From Planctomycetota bacterium (lineage in GTDB: Bacteria; Planctomycetota; PLA2; JAEUHO01), in assembly GCA_026647295.1 (NCBI GenBank), contig JAPKHB010000129.1, forward strand, positions 1 through 9,595: a DNA stretch of 9,595 bases. The letters run 5' to 3'. Below the pieces are notes generated by a model. The model was not told where the DNA came from. It saw only the letters and a program-made list of their open reading frames with translations, and ran no database searches. Positions 1-5,385 of this stretch are shown here, piece after piece. The first letter of the stretch is position 1. Each line of letters opens with the position of its first letter. The translations under genes were made by a program, and so were the position numbers.

Positions 1-1
1 A

Positions 2-655
2 CGCCCGGCGTTGATCTCCGAGATCGCGTCAGCCGCTCCGGCAAGCGCAATATTGCAGCCGGCTCGCGAAGGGAGTAGTACCGGTGCCGACCCCGGATGG
101 TATCTGCCGGGGCCCTCGGGCATCGCTCCACTCCTGCCAGGGAGCGGTTCCAAACCTGGAGGCGGCACAGGCCCCGTAACACCACCGCCGGTGCAACCAC
201 CGGACGTGATCATAGATCCGGAAAATCCTCCGGATAAACCGGCGCCCGGCGGGCCGGATCCGGGAGGAGAGCCACAAGCTCCTCTTCCCTTTATTCCGCT
301 GCCACCGCGCCCGCCGGTGCCACCACCCTTTGTAGTGCCGCCCAACGTGATTATTCCGCCGCAAATCGTCATTCCTCCCGTTGAGCCGGAGATACCCTTT
401 GTACCGCCCGATGGACTCGAGCCTCCCGAACCTCCCGGTCCGCCCGAACCGCCTGGCCCCCCTGTGCCTCCGGGGCCGCCCGAGCCGCCCGGCCCTCCTG
501 TGCCTCCGGGGCCGCCCGAGATATCGGAGACGCCGGAACCGGCTACGCTGCTCACTATCCCCGCAGGGCTGGGTCTGCTGTTTCTCCGGATGCGCCACTT
601 GAGAAAGAAGACCGGGCAAAGAAACTACATGCGCAGTTTGAAAACTCTTGACTAA
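2..655 (+). CDS. Proline-rich secreted protein with PEP-CTERM sorting signal (5' partial)
   Basis: The frame is already open at the window edge, so the N-terminus is missing. A TTG at 11 could be read as a start, but what follows does not look like a signal peptide. The 217 visible residues are dominated by Pro, Gly, Val and Ile, ending in an EPPGPP/VPPGPP repeat tract (428-517). This is followed by TPEPATLL (PEP at 533-541), a short hydrophobic stretch (LLTIPAGLGLLFL) and a basic end (RMRHLRKK), which is the layout of a PEP-CTERM signal. In known systems, exosortase recognises this signal at the inner membrane and the protein is released to the surface or extracellular matrix. About 20 residues follow the basic cluster, more than is usual. 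The proline-rich part is probably an extended stalk or linker. The functional domain, if any, lies upstream. No exosortase or EPS genes are in the window. Confidence 0.75.
   Translation, partial: RPALISEIASAAPASAILQPAREGSSTGADPGWYLPGPSGIAPLLPGSGSKPGGGTGPVTPPPVQPPDVIIDPENPPDKPAPGGPDPGGEPQAPLPFIPLPPRPPVPPPFVVPPNVIIPPQIVIPPVEPEIPFVPPDGLEPPEPPGPPEPPGPPVPPGPPEPPGPPVPPGPPEISETPEPATLLTIPAGLGLLFLRMRHLRKKTGQRNYMRSLKTLD
428..517 (+). repeat. Tandem EPPGPP/VPPGPP coding repeat, two 36-bp units plus a half unit
   Basis: Bases 446-481 and 482-517 are two adjacent 36-bp units, each encoding EPPGPPVPPGPP, and differ at only three visible third-codon positions. They are preceded by an EPPGPP half unit at 428-445. 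The low divergence suggests recent in-frame duplication by slippage or unequal exchange. The repeat lies just before the PEP-CTERM signal, so copy number would set the length of a proline stalk at the cell surface. Confidence 0.85.
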
Positions 656-679
656 CTGTACGGGGAGCGCCATGATCAA

Positions 680-705
680 TCAGGGCCCTACCCCCTGAAT
701 TTTTT
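680..705 (+). terminator. Possible intrinsic terminator after the PEP-CTERM gene
   Basis: TCAGGG (680-685) can pair with CCCTGA (693-698) across a 7-nt loop, and the stem runs directly into a T-tract (700-705). It begins 24 bases after the stop codon. The stem is short (6 bp), so the call is tentative. The same bases could instead be part of a promoter element for the gene starting at 743. Confidence 0.45.
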
Positions 706-707
706 GG

Positions 708-730
708 AATTTTGCGTCAATTTTTGCGTC
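708..730 (+). repeat. Tandem AT-rich repeat upstream of the receiver gene
   Basis: AATTTTGCGTC (708-718) is followed at once by AATTTTTGCGTC (719-730), two copies differing by one T. A related AATTTTTTGG lies just before them (698-707), giving a spacing of roughly 10-12 bp. The block ends exactly at the ribosome binding site of the next gene. It may be a regulator binding site or an UP-like or promoter element; the sequence alone does not decide. Confidence 0.6.
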
Positions 731-735
731 GAGGA
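731..735 (+). promoter_or_regulatory. Ribosome binding site for the receiver gene
   Basis: GAGGA lies 7 bases before the ATG at 743, a good Shine-Dalgarno match that fixes this start. Confidence 0.7.
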
Positions 736-742
736 TTCTTAA

Positions 743-1216
743 ATGCCTGAAAATGCGTTTTCACGTACTGGCGTTGACGAACCCCTGCTGCTGCTCGCCA
801 TTACCTCGAACGAGGAAAGCCTTTCCCACTTCCGGGAGATTGCCGCATCCTCAAAGTGGAAATTGACTTCCGTGTGCGGCTGCGCTGAAGCCCGGCAAAT
901 CTTCGAAAAAGAGTGTTTTCCCGTCATCGTGACCGATACGGCGTTGAGTGACGGGCATTGGCGCGATGTGCTGGAGACCTGCGCAAAGCTACCCGAATCG
1001 CCACTGCTCATCGTGACGTCGCTGCATGCTGATGAATTGCTCTGGGCGGAGGTCCTCAACCTCGGCGGCTACGACGTCCTCATGCAACCTTTCGATCGCG
1101 CAGAAGTGACTCGTGTGATTGAACTTGCCTATGCACAGTGGACCCGCCGGAGCACCCGGCGAACCGTTTCCAAAGAGAGCCAGGCGGGGACGGCGGGCAT
1201 GTCCGCCTCCGGCTGA
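743..1216 (+). CDS. Stand-alone response-regulator receiver-like protein, degenerate active site
   Basis: The 157-residue protein is mostly one CheY-like receiver domain (about residues 14-128) with no output domain. The predicted alternating strands and helices can be followed: LLLLAITS, then PVIVTDT, then PLLIVTS, then YDVLMQPF. Asp65 in VIVTDT is at the phospho-acceptor position and Thr92 or Ser93 at the switch position. However, the acidic pair usually found after the first strand (Asp-Asp) reads Thr-Ser-Asn-Glu-Glu (21-25), and the conserved Lys before Pro-Phe is Gln115. Receivers need the acidic pair for Mg2+ and the Lys for phosphate contact, so this one may be phosphorylated poorly or not at all and act as a protein-interaction module. 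The last 25 or so residues are basic and polar and probably disordered. No histidine kinase is next to it. The start is supported by the GAGGA site at 731-735. Confidence 0.8.
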   Translation: MPENAFSRTGVDEPLLLLAITSNEESLSHFREIAASSKWKLTSVCGCAEARQIFEKECFPVIVTDTALSDGHWRDVLETCAKLPESPLLIVTSLHADELLWAEVLNLGGYDVLMQPFDRAEVTRVIELAYAQWTRRSTRRTVSKESQAGTAGMSASG

Positions 1217-1300
1217 AACGCGCACCTACCCCAAGATCTTGATTAGCCGATATCAAAGAAACACGGTGTGCGGGGGATACGTCTGTTCGAGCGGGGGGAA

Positions 1301-1369
1301 GAGACAGCCGGCCACCTTTGACATCGATCTGCCACGTGTTGGGGCGGCCGGCTGCGTGAGTGCTGTCTC
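1301..1369. repeat. Nested, competing inverted repeats between two genes
   Basis: Two perfect inverted repeats share bases. The outer pair is GAGACAGC (1301-1308) with GCTGTCTC (1362-1369). The inner pair is CAGCCGGCC (1305-1313) with GGCCGGCTG (1346-1354). The left-arm CAGC (1305-1308) can pair in only one of the two at a time, so the transcript could fold in two mutually exclusive ways. No T-tract follows, so this is not a standard terminator. It begins 85 bases after the receiver stop and ends 22 bases before the TTG at 1392, where it could affect translation or readthrough. Apart from this, the 175-bp gap 1217-1391 shows nothing I can name. Confidence 0.55.
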
Positions 1370-1391
1370 CCTGATTGGCTAACATAGTTAT

Positions 1392-2003
1392 TTGTCTCGA
1401 ATCTCTTCATCTACGAGCAGAGAGGGGCTGCATTGGCCTCAGATGTATTTGGGTGTCGCGCTCACCACTCTCGCGGCGCTCCTGCTCGAACTGTCACTAA
1501 CAAGGCTTTTTTCGGTCGTCTTCTACTACCATTTCGCCTTTCTGGCAATCTCCATCGCGCTTTTCGGGTTCGGAGCGGGAGGCGTTTTCTCTTATGTTGC
1601 CATCGGCTGGCGCGGCCACTTCTATAGCAAACTCGGCTGGTTTGCTTCCGCTAATTGCCTGGCTGTGCTGCTGGCTCTGGTTTTCGTGCTCACCAGAAAC
1701 GGTGAGCCCGGCTACGGGACGCTGGCGCTGGTCTATTTTTTTAGTGCGCTGCCATTCTTCTTTGCGGGGATCACGGTTTCCCTGGCTATCGCCGACGCCA
1801 TCTCGCGTGTCGATCGCTTGTATTTTTTCGATTTGATTGGAGCGGCAGCCGGCTGCCTGTTGTTTGTGCCCTTCCTGAACGTGATCGGAGGGCCAAACAC
1901 GGTGATTGCCACTGCGGTGCTCTTCGCCGCATCCTCCGCCATTTGGCACAACCTGGCGGGCAGCACGCGCGGCCGGATCATCGCTGTTGGACTGGCTCTG
2001 GAG
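1392..2003 (+). CDS. Polytopic membrane protein, N-terminal part (spermidine-synthase-like membrane domain family), cut at the junction
   Basis: About 203 residues are genuine. They contain about six hydrophobic helices (near residues 19-38, 44-70, 84-100, 110-134, 146-163 and 169-184) linked by short loops, with a motif around ALLLELSLTRLFSV and FYYHFAFLAISIALFGFGAG near the start and DRLYFFDLIGAAAGCLL before helix 5. This pattern resembles the membrane half of large proteins that carry a spermidine-synthase or SAM-methyltransferase-like domain after the helices. That C-terminal half is absent. After residue 203 (base ~2000) the frame stays open to a stop at 2310-2312, but that tail is antisense to a signal-peptide gene on the other strand and is not real protein. 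The start is uncertain: TTG at 1392 has no clear ribosome site, while ATG at 1443 (residue 18) has only an AGAGGGG placed rather far upstream. Confidence 0.65.
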
Positions 2004-2004
2004 G
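1998..2004. other. Junction between two unlike DNA segments (probable chimeric assembly point)
   Basis: Left of this point the plus strand codes for a recognisable membrane protein and GC is moderate. Right of it the minus strand codes for a secreted protein and GC is very high. Both genes are interrupted at the same few bases: the left protein ends sensibly at ...AVGLAL and the right one at ...GEGVFL. No transposase, direct repeat, tRNA or integrase site marks the point, and orientation and composition change together. This fits joining of two genomes during assembly better than a natural insertion. Confidence 0.75.
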
Positions 2005-2237
2005 AACACCCCCTCGCCCTCCTTCTCGAAGATCTTGGAGAGGTCGCGGAAGGGCACGTAGAGCTTGTGGATGGGCGGCGGCTTGTCGGGGCGCGCGGGC
2101 TCCTCCGCGGGCGACTCGGCCGCCTCCTCGTCCTCCGCCCCGGCGGGCGCGACGCCCAGGGCGAGCAGGAGGACGAACAACGGGGCGAGCCAGCCCCGGC
2201 CGCCGGGCGGGGGAAGCAGCGTTCGGACCAGGCGCAT
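2001..2237 (-). CDS. Secreted protein, N-terminal fragment cut at the junction
   Basis: The 79 real residues begin with a clear signal peptide: basic MRLVR, a hydrophobic core (WLAPLFVLLLALGVA) and a likely cleavage after APAGA (residue 34). An acidic, Pro/Glu-rich linker (35-54) follows, then the segment LYVPFRDLSKIFEKEGEGVF (59-78). I associate segments of this kind with the N-termini of large exported planctomycete proteins of unknown function; this is recollection and not a search result. The ATG at 2237 is chosen because AGGAG sits 6 bases upstream; upstream in-frame starts lack such a site. The rest of the gene lies past the junction and is missing. The frame stays open into the left segment only by chance. 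Confidence 0.65.
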
Positions 2238-2243
2238 GGGGCT

Positions 2244-2248
2244 CTCCT
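2244..2248 (-). promoter_or_regulatory. Ribosome binding site for the truncated secreted protein
   Basis: On the minus strand this reads AGGAG within GAGGAGAGC, 6 bases before the ATG at 2237. It decides the start among several in-frame candidates. Confidence 0.65.
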
Positions 2249-2362
2249 CGCGGCGGGCGCGAGGGGGTCGCCTGGGAGCCGGCGGCCGGCGCGCGCGCCG
2301 CGGCCAGGGTAGGAGGGCCGGGGGGCCGCCATTGCAAAAGGTGCGCAAGTCTGACGGACGGG

Positions 2363-2380
2363 GCTCCGCGCTCCCGCGCG
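2363..2380. repeat. 18-bp direct repeat, copy 1, with hairpin potential
   Basis: GCTCCGCGCTCCCGCGCG is identical to the copy at 2556-2573. In this copy TCCGCG (2365-2370) can pair with CGCGGA (2377-2382) across a 6-base loop, so it may form a small hairpin in the leader of the truncated gene. Confidence 0.6.
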
Positions 2381-2555
2381 GATTGCACGTACGGAGCCAG
2401 GCTCCGGTGCATCATTCGAGGGGCGTGTGGAGTGCGGACGCGCGCTGGGACTCGGCAGGGGGGGTGCTACGCGCGGGCGGCTGGAGGTCCCCGGCGCCAG
2501 GGGCGGAGCGTGACGATCGGTCGCCCTCGCTGCTGGGCACAGCCATCCGCCCCTT

Positions 2556-2573
2556 GCTCCGCGCTCCCGCGCG
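2556..2573. repeat. 18-bp direct repeat, copy 2, just past the HEAT-like gene stop
   Basis: This is the exact copy of 2363-2380, lying 9 bases past the stop codon of the HEAT-like gene on the minus strand. Only four base pairs of the hairpin are kept here (2560-2563 with 2570-2573). It may contribute to 3'-end formation, but there is no T-tract on the minus strand. Confidence 0.55.
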
Positions 2574-2582
2574 AAGTCCGCG

Positions 2583-3518
2583 TCACACGCCGTGCTTCTT
2601 GAGCAGCGCCTTGTTGTCCTTCATCCACGCCTTGAGTTCTTCGGCCTTGGTGAAGTCCTGGCCCGTGATCGCCTTGAGCGCCCGGCGCATGGCCTCGTGG
2701 GCCGCCGGACGCGCCTTGCGCGCCCGGGAGCCGTACTTGGCCTGCCACCCGGCCCGGGCGGCCTTGGCGTCCTTGTCGCCGGCGGCGCCGGTGTCGACGG
2801 TCACCGAGCCCCCTGCCCAGGAGTAGCCGTCGGGGTAGAAGTTGAACCACTCGAGGATCACCGGCAGCGCCCGCCACTCCTTCACCGCGCCGAAGTAGTC
2901 CAGGGCCGCGATGCAGACGTCGTCGTGGTTGTGGTCCACGAAGCCGGCGACGAGCTTGAACTCGCGCTTCTCGGTCACGTGCCCGAGCCGGGCCAGCGCG
3001 CGCAAGGCGTTGGCCAGCGCGCGCGCCTCGAGCACCTGGGCCACCTCCTCGGCGCGTTCGGTGAGCGGCTCCTCGCGCGTCGCGTACTCCTCGTACTTCT
3101 CCAGGCCCTCGAGCAGCGCCCGGGCCGCGTCCCGGGCGTGGGCCGTCTGGTTGCCCAGGCCCTCGGCGGCCACGGCCTGCAGTTCGACGTCCTTGGAGCG
3201 CGTCCACACGCTGCGCAACTCCTTCAGCACCTTCTTGTGGCGGTACATCCCGAGCCACTTCAGGATGCGCAGGCGCACGTCGGCCTGGTCGGAGGCCTCG
3301 TCCTTGGCGTAGCGCTCGAGCGCCTGCTCGACGTCCGCGTCCGCGTGGGGCTGGCGGGCGGCCTCCTCGGCCGCCTTGCGCTCCTCCTCGGTGGGCTCGG
3401 CGGGGGCGGCCGGCGCCTCGTCGGCCTGGGCGCGGCCAACGGGGCCGAAGGCGCCGGCGCAGGCGCAAAGGAGCCCCAGGGTCGCGAGGAGACTCGGAAA
3501 GCGCCGGCGGGTCCGCAT
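2583..3518 (-). CDS. Secreted HEAT-like repeat protein
   Basis: The 311-residue protein starts with a signal sequence: MRTRRR, hydrophobic LLATLGLLCACAGA, and a possible cleavage after RAQA (32). LCAC at 17-20 could be a weak lipobox instead, which would make it a lipoprotein. An Ala/Glu-rich linker (33-58) precedes a run of amphipathic helices (about 62-225) with the spacing of degenerate HEAT or armadillo-like repeats, for example DVRLRILKWLGMYRHKKVLKEL and DVELQAVAAEGLGNQ. The C-terminus carries ALKAITGQDFTKAEELKAWMKDNK (280-303), a tail style I associate with planctomycete exported HEAT proteins. No catalytic motif is visible; a scaffold or binding role is inferred. The frame is open far upstream, but the ATG at 3518 has an ideal GGAGG 8 bases before it. 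It lies 125 bp downstream of the carboxypeptidase-regulatory-like gene on the same strand. Confidence 0.8.
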   Translation of the reverse strand: MRTRRRFPSLLATLGLLCACAGAFGPVGRAQADEAPAAPAEPTEEERKAAEEAARQPHADADVEQALERYAKDEASDQADVRLRILKWLGMYRHKKVLKELRSVWTRSKDVELQAVAAEGLGNQTAHARDAARALLEGLEKYEEYATREEPLTERAEEVAQVLEARALANALRALARLGHVTEKREFKLVAGFVDHNHDDVCIAALDYFGAVKEWRALPVILEWFNFYPDGYSWAGGSVTVDTGAAGDKDAKAARAGWQAKYGSRARKARPAAHEAMRRALKAITGQDFTKAEELKAWMKDNKALLKKHGV

Positions 3519-3526
3519 CGCGGGAT

Positions 3527-3531
3527 CCTCC
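3527..3531 (-). promoter_or_regulatory. Ribosome binding site for the HEAT-like gene
   Basis: This reads GGAGG on the minus strand, 8 bases before the ATG at 3518. It selects that start over a frame open as far as 4928. Confidence 0.75.
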
Positions 3532-3557
3532 AAGGGGGCCACCGCCCCCCAAGGATA

Positions 3558-3578
3558 GGCGGGGCGGAAGCACCCGCC
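3558..3578. repeat. Inverted repeat between the carboxypeptidase-regulatory-like and HEAT-like genes
   Basis: GGCGGG (3558-3563) and CCCGCC (3573-3578) can form a 6-bp stem with a 9-base loop inside the 125-bp spacer. No T-tract follows on the minus strand. In DNA this GC-rich, such a pairing can occur by chance, so a terminator or attenuator role is only a possibility. Confidence 0.3.
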
Positions 3579-3643
3579 AAGGCCCCGGGGCGCAGGCCCG
3601 GGAGCGGACACCACGGGGCCGATCGGACGCCAGCCCGCCCGGG

Positions 3644-5326
3644 CTACTTCGGGACGGGCTCGAGGCGGATGGGGCCGGCGTCGATCCGGCCCGAGGGCTT
3701 GGCCTCGTAGGGGCCCAGGACCAACGGCTGGAATCCGTCGACCTCGACGCACACCTCCACGGTTCCCAGCAGGAGGGGGACGTCGAGCGCGGTCTCGGGC
3801 CCCTCGATCCACTCGCTGTGGTGCCTGGTCTCCCAGGCGTCGGGCTCCCCCGCCTCGGGCGCCCCGGCGCCGGGCGGCCCCTGTGGCGCCTGGGCCGCCG
3901 GCTCCGCCGCGGGCCGCCGCACGCGGATGCGCGCGAACCGGACCCGGCCGGACTCGGAGGGCGGCGCGGCGTCCTGCGGAAGGATCAGCGTGGCGCTCCA
4001 GCGCGGCTCGGGCTGGAGCACGATGCGCACGTTGCGCGCACCGGCCACCACGCCCGAGAGGCGCTCCTCGACGTAGCCGATGCGCCGCGCGAAGAGGACG
4101 GTGGCCTCGCGGGGCTTGGCGCGCGGGAGTTGGAAGCGGCCGTTCTTCCCCGTGCGCGCATGCGCCGGAAAGGCGTCGTGGTCCCACTGGACGATCGCGC
4201 CGGCGAGCGGCTTTCCGCGCGGGTCCACCACGAGGCCCTGGATGGGGCCGGGGCTGCGCTCGAGCCGGATCGTGAGCCCCTCCCGGCCTTCTCCCGCCGC
4301 GAGGTCCTCCAGGGCGACCTCGGCGAGCCGGAAGCCCGGCGCCGCCACGTGCAGGCGGGTGGCTCGCTCGGAGCCGGCGCCGACCTCGAAGGCGCCGGAT
4401 GCGTCGGTGCGTGCGTCCACGGGCGCGGTCTCGGGGTCCTCGGGCAGGACGATGGCCTCCGGCGGGGCCAGGCCGGAATCCTCGTCCCCCACGAACTCGA
4501 CCGGCGACGTCCACGTCTTCGTCACGTGCCAGGCGTCGACGGCCGCGAGGCTGCGCACCAGCGCTCCGGGCACCGGGCGGTCCTTCTCGTCCAGCACGAC
4601 GCCGGCCATCCAGGCGCCCGGACCGAGCAGGACCTCCAGGTCGTCGCGGACCAGGCCGGCCTTGACGGGCAGGTCGGCGCTCTCGGCCGTGGCGTGGCGC
4701 GGGTGGGCGACGCGCAGCCGGTAGCGGCCCGTGGGCGCCACCGCGTCCAATTCGAAGCGCCCTTCGGGGTCGCTCGCCTGGTGCTGGACGATGGTGCCCC
4801 ACGCGGGGATCTCGGGCTCTGTCTCCCCCGCCCGGGCGCCCCGGGGGCGGTCCGTGGAAATGTCCATCAGGCGCACCAACCCCACCACCGCGCCGGCGAC
4901 GGGCGCGCCCTCCGTCGTCCGCACGCAACCGGCGTAGGACACGCCCGGATCGAGCGTGTCGAGCGCGCGCGTGCGCCCCTTGCCCGCCACGACCAGGTCG
5001 CGGGCGGCCGGGAGGTAGCCCCGCACCTTGAGCCGGAGGATCGCGCGCCCCGCCGGGAGGCCCTCGATCACGTAGCGTCCGCCCGCGTCGCTCACGGCCC
5101 GGCCCACCTCCTTGTCCCCGACCCAGAGCGTCGCCTCGACGCCGGCCAGCGGTTGCTGGCGGTGGTCCTCGACGAAGCCGTCAAGCGCCCCCTTGCCCCG
5201 GGGCGCCCCCTCGGCGCCCCCGCCGCCCCCGAGAGCCAGGAGGGCCGCCAGGGCCACCAGGGCCGCTCCGCCCGAGCGGGGGGTCCACCCCCGCCGCCGC
5301 GCCATCGTCCTTCGGGTCACCGCCAT
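3644..5326 (-). CDS. Secreted protein with about four carboxypeptidase-regulatory-like domains
   Basis: The 560-residue protein has an N-terminal signal sequence (basic MAVTRRTMARRRGW, hydrophobic AALVALAALLALGGGGG, likely cleavage near EGA at 39-41). It then carries about four beta-sandwich repeats of the carboxypeptidase-regulatory-like/CNA-B-like type: roughly 47-125, 129-235, 238-358 and 359-440. Each shows the pattern G-x-V-x(4-6)-G-x-P-(L/V)-(A/P)-G-(A/V)-x-V followed by a D-(A/P)-x-G-x-(F/Y) strand, e.g. QPLAGVEATL and SDAGGRYVIEGLPAG, or KPLAGAIVQW and TGKNGRFQLP. A further beta-rich region with a Pro/Ala-rich insert (about 470-495) ends the protein. Such domains usually bind carbohydrate or protein or act as spacers; there is no peptidase domain. 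The ATG at 5326 is chosen for the GGGAGG 5 bases upstream; ATG at 5305 is an alternative. It follows the porin by 59 bp and is likely co-transcribed. Confidence 0.8.
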   Translation of the reverse strand: MAVTRRTMARRRGWTPRSGGAALVALAALLALGGGGGAEGAPRGKGALDGFVEDHRQQPLAGVEATLWVGDKEVGRAVSDAGGRYVIEGLPAGRAILRLKVRGYLPAARDLVVAGKGRTRALDTLDPGVSYAGCVRTTEGAPVAGAVVGLVRLMDISTDRPRGARAGETEPEIPAWGTIVQHQASDPEGRFELDAVAPTGRYRLRVAHPRHATAESADLPVKAGLVRDDLEVLLGPGAWMAGVVLDEKDRPVPGALVRSLAAVDAWHVTKTWTSPVEFVGDEDSGLAPPEAIVLPEDPETAPVDARTDASGAFEVGAGSERATRLHVAAPGFRLAEVALEDLAAGEGREGLTIRLERSPGPIQGLVVDPRGKPLAGAIVQWDHDAFPAHARTGKNGRFQLPRAKPREATVLFARRIGYVEERLSGVVAGARNVRIVLQPEPRWSATLILPQDAAPPSESGRVRFARIRVRRPAAEPAAQAPQGPPGAGAPEAGEPDAWETRHHSEWIEGPETALDVPLLLGTVEVCVEVDGFQPLVLGPYEAKPSGRIDAGPIRLEPVPK

Positions 5327-5331
5327 CGAGG

Positions 5332-5337
5332 CCTCCC
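5332..5337 (-). promoter_or_regulatory. Ribosome binding site for the carboxypeptidase-regulatory-like gene
   Basis: This reads GGGAGG on the minus strand, 5 bases before the ATG at 5326. It favours this start within a frame that is open as far as 6814. Confidence 0.7.
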
Positions 5338-5385
5338 TTCGGGCGCCAGCATAGCGCCCTGCGGGGGAGCCCGCGCGCCCCCCGG

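Larger units (their letters stand above)
2238..2582. other. 345-bp noncoding gap between two minus-strand genes
   Basis: No convincing gene is seen; open frames here have arginine/proline/alanine-rich translations typical of GC-rich shadows. The gap holds the ribosome site of the truncated gene, a 12-bp palindrome GGCGCGCGCGCC (2288-2299) in its leader, and an exact 18-bp direct repeat (2363-2380 and 2556-2573). A promoter for the truncated gene is expected here, but I cannot place -35 and -10 boxes with confidence. Confidence 0.5.

Noticed and set aside
428..517. CRISPR-like repeat array
   Set aside because: The repeats are adjacent in-frame codon repeats without spacers.
29..679. Minus-strand open frame of 216 codons
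   Set aside because: It is antisense to the PEP-CTERM gene and very rich in Arg, a shadow of the proline-rich repeats.
1318..1323. TTGACA as a -35 promoter box
   Set aside because: No -10-like sequence lies 16-18 bases downstream; that position is GC-rich and part of the inverted-repeat arm.
2284..2305. GC palindrome at 2288-2299 as a terminator or recombination site
   Set aside because: Alternating GC runs of this kind recur by chance in this segment, and there is no T-tract or partner site.
3519..4928. Upstream extension of the HEAT-like gene frame
   Set aside because: The extension overlaps the carboxypeptidase-regulatory-like gene in another frame and reads as Arg/Gly-rich noise. The ATG at 3518 has a signal peptide and an ideal ribosome site.
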